Positions 1 through 14,130 of a stretch of 64,000 nucleotides of DNA are shown piece after piece. The stretch is from Enoplosus armatus (lineage: Eukaryota > Chordata > Actinopteri > Centrarchiformes > Enoplosidae). The position numbers and the translations under genes are program-made. The DNA lies in the NCBI RefSeq assembly GCF_043641665.1, contig NC_092203.1, positions 10,455,067 to 10,519,066 of the forward strand, given 5' to 3'. A model generated the notes under the pieces. It was given only the letters and a program-made list of their open reading frames with translations. It searched no databases and was not told the DNA's origin. How positions within the stretch are numbered: position 1 is the stretch's first letter; each line of letters starts with the position of its first letter.

Positions 1-2400
1 CTTCGCCAGGAGTCCGATAAAGATGGCGGGAAGGTGGGGAGGAGGTGTCGGGGAGGGCGGCGGTGCTGGTACACAGGATCCCTGAGAGAATAAAGCATCA
101 AACCCACTCAGCAGCACCACTAACAATAATAAAAATGCCTCGGCTTAAAGGTGACATTCCCAATTTACGATTATTTGTGTCTATAAAGTGTATTCCTCGG
201 CTCCTGACTCATTCACGCCCCTCCCTTACAAGAACATTGCATTAAAGTAAGGGGGTGCTGAGGGTAAATGGAAATTCTATCCATTTTATTAAACCGACAG
301 GCCCCACTATACCTGAGACTTTCAATTTTGCCGGCGTGACCTCCAAGGAGACATTTCTGTCTCCTCTCTGTCTACCTTCGCCTCATTCAATTCCCTGTTT
401 GCTCTGACCGGCCCTCCGAGCACCCGGGGGCCCGCAAAGCCGTTATGGATGAGCTCCGAGGCAATTCTGAAATAGAGGAGAGGAGAGGAGCGTAGATCTC
501 CGCTCCCCTCGAAAAGATTTACTTCAGGGTGTAAGATGGATGAAATCAGCCTTTGTATCTCTTTTAGTGATTGTTTTTCCTTCCGTTCTTTCTGCCTTTT
601 TGTTGTGTGTGAAAGGAGGACGTTCAATAGGATGGGAAATGTGATGGATTAGGAGGCCGAGATCGGAGCAAAACTAACAGCGGAGGTGGAGATGGTGGCG
701 TTAACCTGAGTAATGCTGTGATCAGAGCCAGCTGATACGACCGAGGTGTCTCTTCCAAACACCTTTACAGTCCCTGTCAAGTGTGTGCAGAGAAATCATG
801 ATGTTATGATCCGGGTTTCAAGCAGGATTTAAGAGCTGAAGAGTATCGGTGCAGTTTACAGTTCACATCCACTGTATTCTCAACTAAACGTGCTCAAGTA
901 TTAAAATGCAGAATGGCCCCTCCATCATTTCTGAATAATTACTGCTGCATTTATACGTAAGCTTGGAAATCAACGCTCAAACGGTTCAAATTCGATGTTC
1001 TGCCAATAATGCAGCCTGGCAAAGTAAGAAAAAGCGAGTCCAGAACTTTTATCAGCGCACAGATCTGCAGGAGGAGAGAAGTGTCGGCCGCTGAAGGGAA
1101 GCTCCTGGACAGGAAACAGACATTACTTTAGCTTCGCTCCCCGTCGCGGGGAGGTGATGGCACATAAAGTATTCCCGTGAAGGATTGCGGGAGAGAGGAA
1201 GCAGTCTGAGACGCGGCCAAGTTTCTATTGAGTTATGGACATTTTCAGCAAAGAGCCTTCAAGAGCGGCTCTCCTCAAAGTGACTGAGCTCACACTTAGT
1301 TCGCACAATATAAATGGAATTGTCAACGTTAGTATTTCCTCATTCGTTTTTTTTTCCCCTTCTTGTTAAATCTCTTATTCTTTTTTTATGGCTCTAAGGC
1401 CGTATGAAGTATCAGATGTCCGCAGTGTAACGTTTAAATGAAACTGCATGAAGCTTATTTAACCGTCTGTCGTGATCGGAGCGCTGGGATCATAAGAGCA
1501 TTTCAGTGACAAGCGTGACATGATGTAGCAGATGAATTATTAAAGAAAGCCACATCACATCAGAGGATTGGAAATAATAGTTGTTTGGCAGTTTGCACCC
1601 AAACTTTGTTGCATGCTTTTCAAACGGAGGGATGCTGTACGTGATCGCCACTGTTTGAGATAAACGGGATGTTGATTTGGACTCTGTAAGTCGCTAACCG
1701 CTGCATCACTGATGGTGCTATAACCGTGGCTAATTGTATGTCTAAACCCTCTTTGGGATGAGCGGCGCATCGGGAATAGAGCGGCTGCGGGTTTGACAGT
1801 GATGGTTCATGGGATGACAAACAAACGCCACAGAGGATCAATGTGAAGAGGTCCATCCTCAAAACACAAGAGAGACGGAAAACGACAAATCTGATCTTCC
1901 GTGACAAGTGTCCATGTCGCCTCAGAGAATTCAGCAGGGGTGCTTCTGTGTTCAGGGGATATTGTTCCCACTTCATGGGGATGATATGAAGAGTTTTTGC
2001 TCTATAAAGAATTTGAAAAACGTGGCTCGGACTAACTTCTGACAAGAAGAAGAACTGAGACCCAACTTTCATTTCTAAATACACATTTAAGATGCAGTAA
2101 AGTCTGCAGGACCGGTGATTCAAATCAGTGAAAGAGAACCACTCGCAGCCAAAACTCTACTACACACTATAACAACACGTTATATTTGTAGGTTTGTGTT
2201 GATGAGATGTCAGATGAATGTGTTTTTGCAGAAGGCTGAGGGACAAACTTATCTAACTTAAACATGTTGTGCTAAAAATAAAATGCATCAATTCCAAACA
2301 GCTGAGATCAGTTTTCTCCCTGAGGCCCAGACAATCTGCATAAACCTGTTGGATCTTACAAACTGACTGTTTTTGTCTTTGTTTTCACTTACAATTACTT
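1..2400. other. non-coding, mostly unique DNA
   Basis: No gene is supported here. The sequence is unique-looking and contains no microsatellite of note. The longest open frame of the whole window lies here on the minus strand at 1620-2123 (167 codons). It has no recognisable domain, no signal peptide and no flanking splice or promoter pattern, and a frame of that length can occur by chance in 64 kb. The section could be intron or intergenic DNA. Confidence 0.6.
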
Positions 2401-3540
2401 TAAACAAAGACTAATCACTGGACAAATGAGCGACTGTACCACCAAGTCCAATTACTGGAAAAAATGGCTGCTTTGTGCCATTCACTGATTACATCAATAA
2501 GATTCTCCTCGGTAGGGGCCATCATTACATCAGTTCAAGCAGTAATTTTACTCATTTATATGGATTTTATAATGTAATATTCCAAGCAAAGTAAACATTT
2601 AGATGTGTGGGGAGAAAAAACAAATGCATGCATATGAAAGTACAGAAAATATGAAGTTTCTCACAGAACTAAATTGGCAATCACCATCCTTCTACCCCAT
2701 GGTCATAATGAAATTGCGTTAGCAATGGTTGAAATAAATGACATAATTCTATGTACACACAATTAAAGGAGAAAGCTACAATCGCACAGAGTTAGTTTAT
2801 GATAGCACAAAGCAAAAGCAAACCTATAAATAATGAATACGTCCATAATTATTCTGTCTCAGATTTGCATAATTATTGTTTTTTTTTCTTGGAAGCATCT
2901 GTTAACATTGCAATCCTCTCTTTGTTTCAAAGACGACCGCCATACCTTCCTGCAAAAGCACACACATGAATGGGAATAAATTGGCATTATAAGGAAATGC
3001 TCTTCATTTATAATTGATAGGGCGGTCACAGTGACACAATGATATTGCTGCAAATGCACCGCTATTACTCTAAATGAGTATTCCTGTTGCATTGGTAATG
3101 CTCGGCTGCACTGGATACCAGACTTTGTGTTATTTTGCTAAAAGATTTTAATTCTTCCGTCTCATATGAAAAATTAAGGAGGCTTTAAGCAAGCTGAGCA
3201 GTTTATGTAACCTGATAGATCATCACAGCTCGCGTTAAGGTGAGACAGCATAATTGAATATTTCCCCCTTTTTACTGCATTTGACCTGCAAGATGCCCTC
3301 AATGAGATAATTAGTCAAGTAAACAACAGAATCTAGCCTCGCAAATGAGTTATTTTATCAGACCAACAGTCCGAAACTCACAGACATTCAGCTTCCAGTG
3401 TTATACGCCAGAGAAAGGAAGCTGAAACCAGGGAATATTTGGCATTTGTTCCTGATGAATGACTTGACTCGCTGCCGATTCATTTTCCGTTGATCAACTA
3501 ATCACTACAGAGAACCACAGCGTATGTGTCAACCCTCTCA
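2401..3540. other. AT-rich repeat-free island, candidate conserved non-coding DNA
   Basis: More than 1 kb without microsatellite, homopolymer tract or recognised repeat. It is AT-rich, with many short homeodomain-like words (ATTA, TAAT) and no long open frame. Such texture is typical of teleost conserved non-coding sequence in introns or gene deserts of developmental genes, but sequence texture alone cannot show conservation. The call is inference. Confidence 0.25.
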
Positions 3541-4250
3541 CATCTCATTTAGGATCCAAACACCTCATTACTCTTTTGTACCTGGTATTTGACCAGAGTT
3601 TGCTGAATGAGCCAAAGTGGCCCGTTAGCTGCTCTCCACCGACCCTCAAGCTGTGTATAACCAAAGAAAACATTAACCAGGTGACTTATCATGGAAGTCT
3701 GTGGCTGACCTTTTAATGCGCCTGTCATTGATTGCATAGTGTGGTACACTCTGTCCATCCCAAGGTGATAGATTATTCAATTAACTATTGACCTTTCCCG
3801 CAGACTCATTTGTCGATGGAAATGCTTTTATGACAGCAGTGCATTTAGAAACCAACGGATGCTGAGTTTTGATTTTAGGATTTACTGTGCGTGTTATGAT
3901 TTTCCTCCCCTCTCTCGTGCCCTCTTTCTCATGTTGACTTTTTGATTTACATTGTAATATTAGGAAGTTTGGCTCTGGTTTTGCTCCTATGGTGGATGGC
4001 AACTGTCGCCGTACGAGGGGAAGCTTTGGCATGTCTTGGCAGGCCGCGCTGCCGGCTGGATTTATCCTACCTACGTCTCCTTTACACAGACATATTTCAC
4101 GACCCGGTGTGGCTCGTTAATGTAGCCGCGAGCTATTTGTTGAAGTTGAGAGATGTGCATTTGTATTTGTCGCTGCTTCAGAAAGGCACAGCCATGAATC
4201 AGCACCTATGAGGTGCCCGTTTGGCACCGCTAGTGTTGTCTTCATCTCAG
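3541..4250. other. unique non-coding DNA with an 89-codon open frame
   Basis: The plus-strand frame at 3942-4211 begins with a hydrophobic stretch (residues about 3-18), which resembles a membrane segment by composition only. No family is recognised, no Kozak context stands out, and there is no neighbouring exon in phase. I treat it as chance and the section as non-coding, possibly island-like. Confidence 0.4.
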
Positions 4251-6022
4251 TTGTCTGCTGTGGCAGAGATTACTCACACCAGAAAACGGACTCAGATGAC
4301 AACATTCATATTATGTTTTGCATCCAGCTGGTGCTCTGCGCTGTCACAAACCTGCAGTCAGATATAGTCCTAATGTGACAAAAACCTTGATTTAGTAATT
4401 TTCAGGAATCACTGCAGAGCAATGGGAACATGTCTGTGAAAAATGGGACTCTTTCTGGGCAACGCAGTGAGAAACATGGCAACATACAACAGAATTAGTA
4501 AAGTAGTCTGTTGTGTATCTGTTTGCAAGTATCATCTTCATCACCACATCTCAGCCATCTCAGGCACAACACAATTCACTTCGGAGCAACATGACGGGTC
4601 AACATATCTGCCAGCATCAACAGCAAAATATAGCAGCAGGGATCTGAGCGTGAGGTTTCCATGGAATCACTGCGTCGTGTGTTGAGACGTTTGTTTGGGT
4701 GAAGTCGTCCAGCCTCTACACTTTGATCCATTTCTGTCAAAAAAAACTTTTTATTTCTTCTTTTGTGCAGTTTGATCAGTAATTTGCTTCCAATAGACGA
4801 GAACATAAATCAGTGGAGTGCTAAGAAAGATAATACTAATGAACTAAAGCGTGACTTCTAAGCTTTGTAGTATGGATGGTTCTCAAAAGCAACCTTTATC
4901 CTTAATGTTTGGATCTTAAATTCAAGGAACAACCGTTGAAGGTTTAGTCAAGATGAATTTATGTCTTTAGTCGTCACTCTGAGAATAGATCTTTATACAG
5001 ATTAACATGATGCAAAAAAAAAAGATAGTTTAAGACTAAACTAAACTGTACCTTCATACTTTCCTATCACCGTGTGAAGCTGCCGTGAACCAAAAGATTT
5101 TAGCAGCCAATTCCCCCAATTAGCTCTTCCTCCCGTAGAAGGTGTGCTAATCGGTAAAATCAGCTGCTGTCGCGTTTAGTTGGAAAAGTCACAGTTCACA
5201 TTGTTTACACACACAGGCAGCGAGACCCCACCCATCTGCCGCTGCACGCAGGTTAAAACAAACGCTACGAGTTAGCTGCGGATCCTCCTCGCCTCAGGTT
5301 AAATACCCAGTCGTGACTTGATGCTGCCTGACATGTCTAGCCAGCGCCAGTTTAAGGACCCACCTCCTCCTCCTCCTCTGCCCGTACTCATTGTTGTTAA
5401 AGAGGATGTGACAAAGAGCGATATCGGTGGAATGAATATTTAATACCCCCTCCCCCTGACTTATTCATGTTCCTCGGGCGTATCTGCCTTGCACATCCCT
5501 GCTCTCCACCTGTCACATCCCCTCTCACCGAAGAAGCATAGAGTCATCGTGGCCGAGTAATAACTTTACTCTCAGCCGGGGAAGTAGCAGAGGAAAGACA
5601 TCTTGATCAAGCAATCCTTTGGAAATGATGTAGGCTTGCAGAGAGGTGATGGATATCTGTTATCCGGTGCACCTCTTAAATATCATCCTCCCCTTTAACA
5701 GTTTTGACAGGAACTGCTTTCCCCCTTGTCAGAGCCAATTGGTTGAGGGATCGAGGGATTGAACATCTACGGGAGGACATATACCGCAATTACCGACAAA
5801 GGAGGGGAGGGGGGTATCTGTTAGTGATGTTTGATGTGATTTATCCGACAGCGCCGGGAGTGCATTTAAACGGGGCCCCGTGACGCCGTGACATTGACGG
5901 AGTCGTGTTATCAATTGGACTCCTCCGAGCACGAGTGGCTGAGAAAGCTGCTGTCAGGGTCTGAGTGACGGTTCATCATAACTACCTCGTTCCACTGGCC
6001 ACACTCCTGTTGTGAGAAAAGA

Positions 6023-6038
6023 GAAGAAGAAGAAGAAG
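6023..6038. repeat. (GAA)n trinucleotide repeat
   Basis: About five GAA units in a longer, almost pure purine patch (about 6014-6060). It is a simple sequence repeat. Confidence 0.8.
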
Positions 6039-7383
6039 TAAGAGGAGAGAGATCTGAAGAGGGAGAGGCAGATAAATCACCTCAGCTTACAGAAAATCAG
6101 ACTTCTACTCCACTGGAGTCACTCGCTGTTTCCAGATTTCTGCCTGTTCAAAACTCCCAGAACCTGTTTCGGTGAAACGATGCTGAGGGTGACTTCACAC
6201 CGTGAAGGTCCGGCTGCTGACGGTTCAGAGCTGTTTTTGAAACGTAGCAGACAAAATGGCCTTCCATGACTTTCTGTATGAACACGTTCAGTATCTTTTG
6301 CCTTATTACTTGTTGAATTGTAGCAGTCACGTTGTCTCTCAATGACTTTCTATACGAACAAGTATTTTTTTACATTTTCAAATCCTGCAAGAAAACAGAA
6401 GCTATACTCAAATTTACACACTTCAGTTGCCATTAGACTCACTTACATCATCTCCTTACTTTAGGCCCTGAGACTCAAACCCTGACGATGAAAAACATGA
6501 AACAAAGTCCAATTTAAACACTGAATTTTGGTCAGATTAACAAAAAAAAGCTTTGGTCATTGAGCAGTTAAAGACAACACAGATATAAACAAGACAGAAA
6601 CAGCCAAACACTGCGTGGAGTCCTTAGTCATTGTGAGTTCCATACAGTGCCGTCATCATCAGGCAACATCTGTGTGCTGGTCAATAATTCACCAATCTGA
6701 GACAGTGTTTCAGTGTAAGTTTTGAAAACAAGGATAGGTTGCACTTATCCCGACCTGGAGTCATGAGAAGGGTTATGGAGCCTCGTTAACAATTCATGAG
6801 AGCCGCATTTTGAATCCCCACCACCGTTCATGCATTTTTTAAGGAAAAATACTTTGCAGGGAGAGAGAGAGGGGTGGCCAACTGTGTTTTGTCTAAAAAT
6901 AAACCCCTATATATCTCTTTACTGTTGATCCGGCGTAGCCTCGTAAAACTGACACCGACGTGGGTGAGCTAGGAGCGAGGTGGAGCGAGTAACAACTCCT
7001 CGATGGACGCTTGTTTCTTTCTCCAACACACATGATCATTCTGAAGACACATGGATATTCGTGCCTGCATGTTTGTATTTGGACATTTGACATCTGTAGA
7101 TTGAGTGCTTGAACTCTGACCTCTCTGTTGTGCGGTGCAGGAGCTTATGTGTGCGCATGGTCAGAGCAGCTCTCAACAGTTAATGTCTAAAATGGAATTA
7201 AAATACATGTTTTGCCAACTTCTGCTCTGAAATATATGTATTTATTCATGCATGTCCGGTAGTTTGGACTCTGTACATCAGTTGTGTCCACTGCTGACAC
7301 ATTAGCATGTCAGAAAATGACAAGTTTCAGCAGCTCTGGAGTGAAATCTTAAGTAATAACAACTTATGGCGGTTCTCGCTTAC

Positions 7384-7450
7384 AGGGCCCCTGACCCCGT
7401 TGGGCCCCTGGGCTTGTGCTTGGCAGGCCTGTCTGGGAATCCGTCCATGT
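7384..7450. repeat. degraded interspersed repeat fragment (hAT-like tail)
   Basis: The segment carries the words GGGCCCCTGACCCC and TTGGGCCCCTGGGC, followed by a GGCAGGCCTGTCTGGGAATC-like end. This resembles the 'gggcccctgggc...aatccgcc' end found in many copies across teleost genomes, which I associate with hAT-type elements. The assignment is from memory of the repeat's appearance. No terminal repeats or target-site duplication could be defined. Confidence 0.35.
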
Positions 7451-8208
7451 TAACCATACTGTGGCTGCAACGCATGTTTTTAGTAAATCATGTATCATAC
7501 ATTAAACTGTGGCAGTGAACACTGAAGTGAGGTTTTGCAAAGCCGTCCAGTGTCAACGTTGTGTTTGGCGAGAGAGCTGAGGTGATATAACTTAATCTGC
7601 TGATAATTCTGGCAGTTTGGGAGCGTTAAAGGCGTCAGAATGACACAAAATCTGATAGGAAAGTAAGGTTTGGAACTATATTACCTGTTGGGGTCCCAGC
7701 TAAAACTCACCATACAGCTGTACTGTGTGTGGTTTTTAAATGAATCTACTGGATCAAATAGCCAACCAGGGACACACGGATGATTTTTTTATTCCATCAG
7801 GCCTGACGCCAGAAACAAAAAAGAGGATTTCTTTAACCAACAGAGGGTAGAGTTTCAGCGTGTAGAAACCAATAATTTGCGAAAGACTAATGTTGCAGAA
7901 AATGTAAGAACATTCAGCTCTCTCAAAAGCCGTGATCTGCTTTCCCAAGACCTGAATGTGCTATTCCACCAGTTATTCAGATTTATTAAACAATATATCA
8001 TGACTGTTTGACTTTGTGTCAACACTCCAAACTCTGTGGCGGTGCTCGAGCTGTTATGTTGCCGTTCCTGGTTTTAATCATTTTTGGCTGGTCTCCACTT
8101 CCTGCCTGAAAAGTGAAACAGCTTAGGAATGTCATTCTTTGAAAAGAAAACAGAGAGGATCCACAGAGGAAGTCCTCCCACAGTCCTCTGGTCTCCATGC
8201 ACTGCTAA

Positions 8209-8357
8209 ACACACACACACACACACACACACACACCTCTACCCTGATACAGACACACGGGCATGTACACACACACATTCTCACACCCACACATACAACT
8301 CTCCCACACAGTCAAACAGGCACATGTGTGCACACACACTGACACACCCAGACTCTC

Positions 8358-8388
<31 letters not shown>

Positions 8389-8415
8389 TTTCTCACTTAC
8401 AGACACACTGATTCA

Positions 8416-8451
<36 letters not shown>

Positions 8452-8452
8452 G
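8209..8452. repeat. compound (CA)n microsatellite
   Basis: Three long CA blocks (about 8209-8236, 8358-8385 and 8425-8451) are joined by degenerate CA-rich sequence. The open frames here translate to His-Thr or Cys-Val repeats and are artefacts. The length and interruptions suggest an old, expanded locus that could be polymorphic. Confidence 0.95.
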
Positions 8453-9049
8453 GGCTGCAGCAGGGCTTGCTGGGAAACATCAGACACCCAGGGAGGAAGG
8501 AGGACAGGCTTTTCCCACATTTAGACTCCATGGATACTTCAGATGTCAGGCTAAAAATAGACCCAATGTTAAACCAAACCAACACTGAATCAACTACAGC
8601 AACAAGCGTGTCTGCTCGGCACTGCTGCACTTCTGCCCAGCGTTTAAACACTAAAACACAGCATCGTAGTTGTGATGATCTGCCTTTTAAATCTGTCAAA
8701 ATGACACTTAAATGTCACGTAAAGCACATACATACATTCTGATACTTAGCCGTAATGATGATGGACCGCGGTGGAAGTGATGGGTCACTGTTTTCTCACG
8801 GAGGTGAGGTTTTTAGGGCGAGTTGTTCGGTTCAAAGAGAGCCTAATATTTCCCACACAAACGCACACGTTTGTGTTTATGCTGCACCGAGTGTCTGCAA
8901 ACAGTCGGTCGTTCACACTTGAAGTCGGCGCGGCCGTAAGTTCTGGCTCGCACATGCACCCTCATGGAAAGTATAATTTAGTCTGCAAGAGATTTACTTT
9001 CTATTTTCATCTGCTCTTATGTCTGTGACACACACACACAAAAAAAGAG

Positions 9050-9260
9050 TCACAGTTTTTAATTTGTAATAATAAGTCAGACTTGATGACAGCACATCTT
9101 TACAAAGCCGGAGCATAATTATAGTCACACTTACAGCTGAGGAAATCAACACTGCAGGGGAGACGCTGACTTTTTATATCCTCAAATTAGCAGTAATTAT
9201 TTATGGACTTGGAGCACCTGTACGATTTGTATCATCAGTATTAAATTGACATTTAAGGAG
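9050..9260. promoter_or_regulatory. candidate conserved non-coding island
   Basis: A repeat-free AT-rich segment with ATTA/TAAT words (for example TAGCAGTAATTATTTATG near 9188-9205) and a GATGACAG word near 9085. The density of homeodomain-like words is suggestive of an enhancer, but this is inference without alignment. Confidence 0.2.
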
Positions 9261-12200
9261 GTAAAAGACTCGAGAGCAGATGGACCCGACATGAACATTT
9301 CAAGGCCTTTTTTCATTGACTTGATTTGTGATAAATTTTAGTTCTCAAGCTGTAATGGGTTTGCATCCCAGACTAGTTTTCTCTTAGACGATTTACATAT
9401 GCCATTTGGTGTGAACATCACCTTAAAGTATCAGGAGCACGTGCCTCTTCATTGTCGTGTTTTCTTTCTTAATGTTAGTACCTTCGTTGGTTAGCTGAGA
9501 TGTTACTCCTGGTGCCGTTTTCTTGACAGGGTGCCGACAGTGACTCATTCCTCTTTTCACACTTTTCTTTAAACCCGTTTCCTTTTTTTTTTTCCTGAGC
9601 ATAAATACTCTTTTCAGGCAACATCCTGCCTCATATTCATCCTCAGTTTACATATTTTTTACCAGTGACCTGTTCGCCACAACCTTTGTGTGCCTTGCTC
9701 CAGGGCACAATGACAGTAAAGTTTGTGAAACAGGAGAGCTTTGTCATTTTTCTCGGCAGGCATTTCATTTCAAGCCGCTGACCTTCCAGTCACAAGCCTG
9801 TCTCTGCAACTTTCAGCCACTTTCACCACTGCTGCCATTATGCAAAATAATCTCATTTCACATTCGCTCACTTCTCCAACGAGCACCAATTGTCTGACCC
9901 AGTCACCGTCTCCAAGTAAAAACCCGTCTGGCCTTTTTACATGTTCTCCCTGTTGCCTAACTCGGTCCTGTTCCTGGCACCCAGTCGTGTTTAATTTAGT
10001 TCAAGTCCTGGTCGTCCCATAAGGGTGAAATCCTGTTAAAACACATACATGGCAACCGGATATTCACAACAAAGCTGAGCGCGTGCAGCGAGTGGACAAG
10101 ATGATTAAAAGAGCAGAGCCCTGTGCAGGAGGGAGCGTAACGGGATGCAGCCGCATTCGAGCAATAACATCAATAGTGCCTGCAACAAGCCGAAGCAGCA
10201 GAGAGAGGTTGTAGAAATTCATCAGTGTCATCATTTAGAGTCGTGTCTGGACGTCGGTGGAGAAGTGATCTGGATCTTCTAGTGGTCACATAACTGCTCC
10301 GAAACACTGACATTCAGGGCTGTGAAGATGTCTGTTTCAATATCGCAGTTAGAGAACTTATGACGGGTATTCTTCACCACTTTATATTATATAAGAAGTG
10401 CAGAGATCGAGACATTACATCGCACACACGCACACTCTTTTTGTTTGTTCCCTCCATCTTTTACGGTGCGATTTCTTCCTCCCTCCTGTCGCAGTAAACA
10501 CCAAAATTTGTGATTTGCATGTCAAAACATTTCTAGAGACATTCAAGATCAAACTGAGCTCAAAATTGTTCAAAAATGCAACTTTTTTAGATGTCTATAA
10601 GACACAAAACCATTATTTTAACAGCCTTTTGATTATTATGTGTCATTGTAACTACCTCTTTAAATATAGGTATTAAGATGTTGTTGAAATGACAGTTACA
10701 CGTCACCTAGATGTCTAAAAACTTTCATTTTTCAACCCAAAAAGACGTCTTTTGAACTGCAAATCATCCTATCAGTGCTCACTGAGTAAATGGATGCAGT
10801 AGTGGAAGGTTTTGGATGGCAGGACCCAGGATGATTTTATCTTGATTTCATGAATCCATGAGAATATAGCCTCTATGTCTAATCTACGCCTCCAAATTCC
10901 CACAGTTTCTGTGTGTTTTCTTCAAATCTAAGAGAAAGCAAATCTACATTTCTTCCACGACCACTTTCCTTGATTGTTTCTGGTAGGAACCACCTTCCTC
11001 CTCATCCTCCTCGCCCTGATGCGAGGTGATGCTGTGCTCATGTATTTGCTTATTCAGTGTGCAAACCCTCTAAATCAGATTTATGTAGTTGCAGGCGTCA
11101 CCTCGGTGCACCGAGCAAAGAGACACCAGAGCGCATTAAGACTTGCCCAGGGGGAAGATGCGCTGCCCTCACGGGTCACTGAGGATTATTGTAGGAATGA
11201 TCATTTACGTTTTATTCTATTCTGGGTCCAAACATATTAACACGCCGGTTACAATAATGGCTTCATCCTTCCTGTTTTGCCTTCAGTCATAGATATGAGA
11301 AATGCAGGGATTAAAGAAAAAAATGTTCTGCTGTAAATTGTCTCTGCAATATTTTCCAAAAATGACAGATCCTCCAATCACCAATTACATTATTTAGTTT
11401 TTAGTAAACTTTAAACTGAAGTAAAAGTAACACGTTTCACGAATCACTCACAATAACAGCATGTTACTCCTCTTTTAATTTGAGCTTCGATAAACATAAT
11501 CACCACCTTTATCTTCTCATGTGTCAGGGGCCTAAATTGATGGTGTGACACTACAATCTGAAATCGAAAACGAAGATGCCGCTACTCTTAAAAAACAGAT
11601 GATAAATTTAGCTTCCCATATGGCACCGGCATCTGGCATTATCTCAGCGTTCGAGTACACGGTGGCCGACTCAGCGGAGAGGCCTGCTGCACGATGACGC
11701 GATTGTGCCTCTGTGTTTGAAATGCCAAAGATTATCTCTGGCTCCGTGTTGAGATATGTACCTCCTTGATGTAACGTTTTACAGATGGTGTAGTAGCTGC
11801 TGTGTGTTCAGCGCAGAGAGAGAGCGAGAGAGCAAAGCGCCATAATCTCCTGATGTGTGATGACAGGTAGTCTCAAAGCAAAGCCTTTACACGCCGTACC
11901 TGCAGCGCTGCTCGGTTTGATGGGAGATCAGTGGGGCTGTCGACTCCGCTAACAGCCGGGCTGTGCGGCAAATCCATCGAAAGGCATGAGAGACAAACAC
12001 AAACTTCACACGCAGACACATGAAAGCATGCGGAGTGCATGGAAACACAATGTCTCGTTCACGGGGAATAAGAGTGAAACAGGTACGTAAGCCTGCAAAT
12101 ACAGTTATAGATACAGTTTGATCAGATTTCCTGAATCTGAATACAGGATCAAATCCTTTCAGATCCCCTGTTAGAGACTCTTTCATGGCACCTTTCAAAG

Positions 12201-13959
12201 CTCTTCTACCCTCGGTTTTACTTGCCTTTTACTTGTTTAAGACAAATGTTCTTACTCATGTCAATCATCCAAGTTGTGTGACGTCTAGAGAAGGCTGACT
12301 TTAAGTCAGTGGACTGGACTTTTGATGATTTGGAGGTTTGATTGATTGAGGCTGGAGTTATGCTTCTGCAAAGATCCAAGCGAACGTAGACGTAGATGGA
12401 TGTTCAGAGTAACTAAATGTTGAAGACGCTTCTCCCGAACGTCAACACTATATCCTGCAGACCAGCTCTTCAAGCAAGCTGGTTGTTTGATCCAACTTTG
12501 CCAACATGCAGCCCAGAGAGGAGTCAAAATATTCAGAAATCTACAACTTCAACTTCGCCTGACGAATTACATAAATGACATGAACACCTGGATGTTTTTG
12601 TGCGTTTTTCTGTGACAATATAAAAGCGGAGAGTAGGTGAGATTCAGTCATAGGTTTGTTAGATTTGATTCGGGGGTGATTTCTGGTTGATTTGGGTATT
12701 TTACCAACTTGGAACTGGATCCAAAATGGAGTCAACTATCAGAACTCAAACCTAAAAACAGGGCAACTTCTAGAAGTAATGCATGTGCAAATGTAGCTCC
12801 CATGCACAAAAAACAACATGCTAATAAAAGTAAAACCAAATGCAGACGCATGCACACATTCTCCCGGCGCTATCTGTGCTTCTCTCTTTATTTTACACAC
12901 ACAGAAAAACACCGGTATCACTCCTTCAGTGCTCTGAATGATTTCGCTCTCAGCTGAGCCACATCACAGGCGAGGAAGGAGTGCGCCCCTCCATCAAAGA
13001 GCTCTTTAAATGAAATCATGTCCTCTGATGATTCAAAGCAAATACTTCCCTGGTACTCTCCTCCTGAATGTGCTCCTCTGAAGAGGAGCAGGCCTTCAAG
13101 TGAGTGAGGACGCTGCTTTTACACTTTGAGCGATGCTCGGTGGGGGCGACGTGTCGGGGGGAGGGGTGGCGTTGGGGTTGTAAACGGTGTTGAAATGAAA
13201 ATGGATCTTGGCTGCTTGCAACCAGTTTTTCAGGAGTGTAGTTTAATCTGAATGTGGACCACACAGAAGTTCCCTCACAATGTGACAGATTCACAAAAAG
13301 ACCCAGAAGCCAAGAAGGAACGCTTTGTCACACAAAGTGACATGAAGAAGTCAAAGTTTCTTTCAGCGTTAATGTCAAGTTGCATGAAGATCTGCTTTAG
13401 TTTAGTTTCAATTTTGTGACAAGATCAATGAAGTTCAAGACTTTATTCCTGCTGTTAAAAACCTACTGCGTCTACAGGAGACATCTGGATTAAAACTGGA
13501 CTCAGCTTTGGTCAGGTCTGCCCTGACAGATTAATAAATAAAATAAAAACATTCATTTCACACTCCGCTAGATATTTTGAAAGAAGTGCACTTTTTCATG
13601 ATTCCTCAGACCGTAGTTGCATTCAGCAACGCCAGCTATAACTTTTTTTTTTTATTTCCTCACCCCACTTTTTTCCAATCTGTGGATTTCTGAGTTTCAA
13701 CCCATTTCTGCATCAACAGCAAGCCCAAGTGTCACATCATTTCCATCAGCTGAGTCTGTTTTGACACTTTTCGTTCCCAATTTGCGACAAAACGTTGCAA
13801 CACTGCCTCCTCCATCAGTGTACCAACCTGCTAATAATTTCATTTTCTGCTTGAATATGTCCAAATTGAATTCATCCAGTGTCGAGGTGCAGTATCCACC
13901 TTACACCTCTCGGTTTTGAAGGACACCCTCCTCCTCCTCCCTCCTTCTTTTTTCGCCTT

Positions 13960-14130
13960 CCTCCTTTGAGCAACAGATTGTAAAATCTGTTGACAGCCTT
14001 GACAGGCTCGCTAAGAAAGCAGATTTCATTATCGAAGTCATCGCCTGGTCCTTAAAGGTTATTCACTCCCCTCTCAGAGACAGAGCCCCGTCCACAGAGT
14101 GACATGCTAATGGTTAATGTTGCACGCCAC
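13960..14130. promoter_or_regulatory. candidate conserved non-coding island with hairpin
   Basis: A repeat-free segment just downstream of a pyrimidine tract. It holds a 9-bp inverted repeat (13971-13979 with 13984-13992, 4-base loop), two TTGACAG/TTGACAGG-like words, which resemble MEIS/PBX sites, and a GCTAATGGTTAATG word near 14106. Function is inferred only from motif density. Confidence 0.25.

Larger units (their letters stand above)
4251..8208. other. non-coding DNA
   Basis: No gene is supported. The stretch holds a short (CCT)n run near 5363-5378, a GAA run at 6023-6038 inside a purine-rich patch, and a repeat fragment at 7384-7450 listed separately. The remainder looks unique. Open frames are short and unremarkable. 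Confidence 0.6.

Noticed and set aside
970..1000. GGTTCAAATTC, similar to a tRNA B-box
   Set aside because: No A-box or cloverleaf could be built around it.
1620..2123. 167-codon minus-strand open frame, the longest in the window
   Set aside because: No domain, signal or splice context; length is plausible by chance in 64 kb, and it overlaps another minus-strand frame in a different phase.
3942..4211. 89-codon frame starting with a hydrophobic stretch
   Set aside because: Membrane-like composition alone is weak; no family recognised and no neighbouring exon in phase.
8129..8742. Overlapping His-Thr-rich and Cys-Val-rich frames on both strands
   Set aside because: They are translations of a CA microsatellite.
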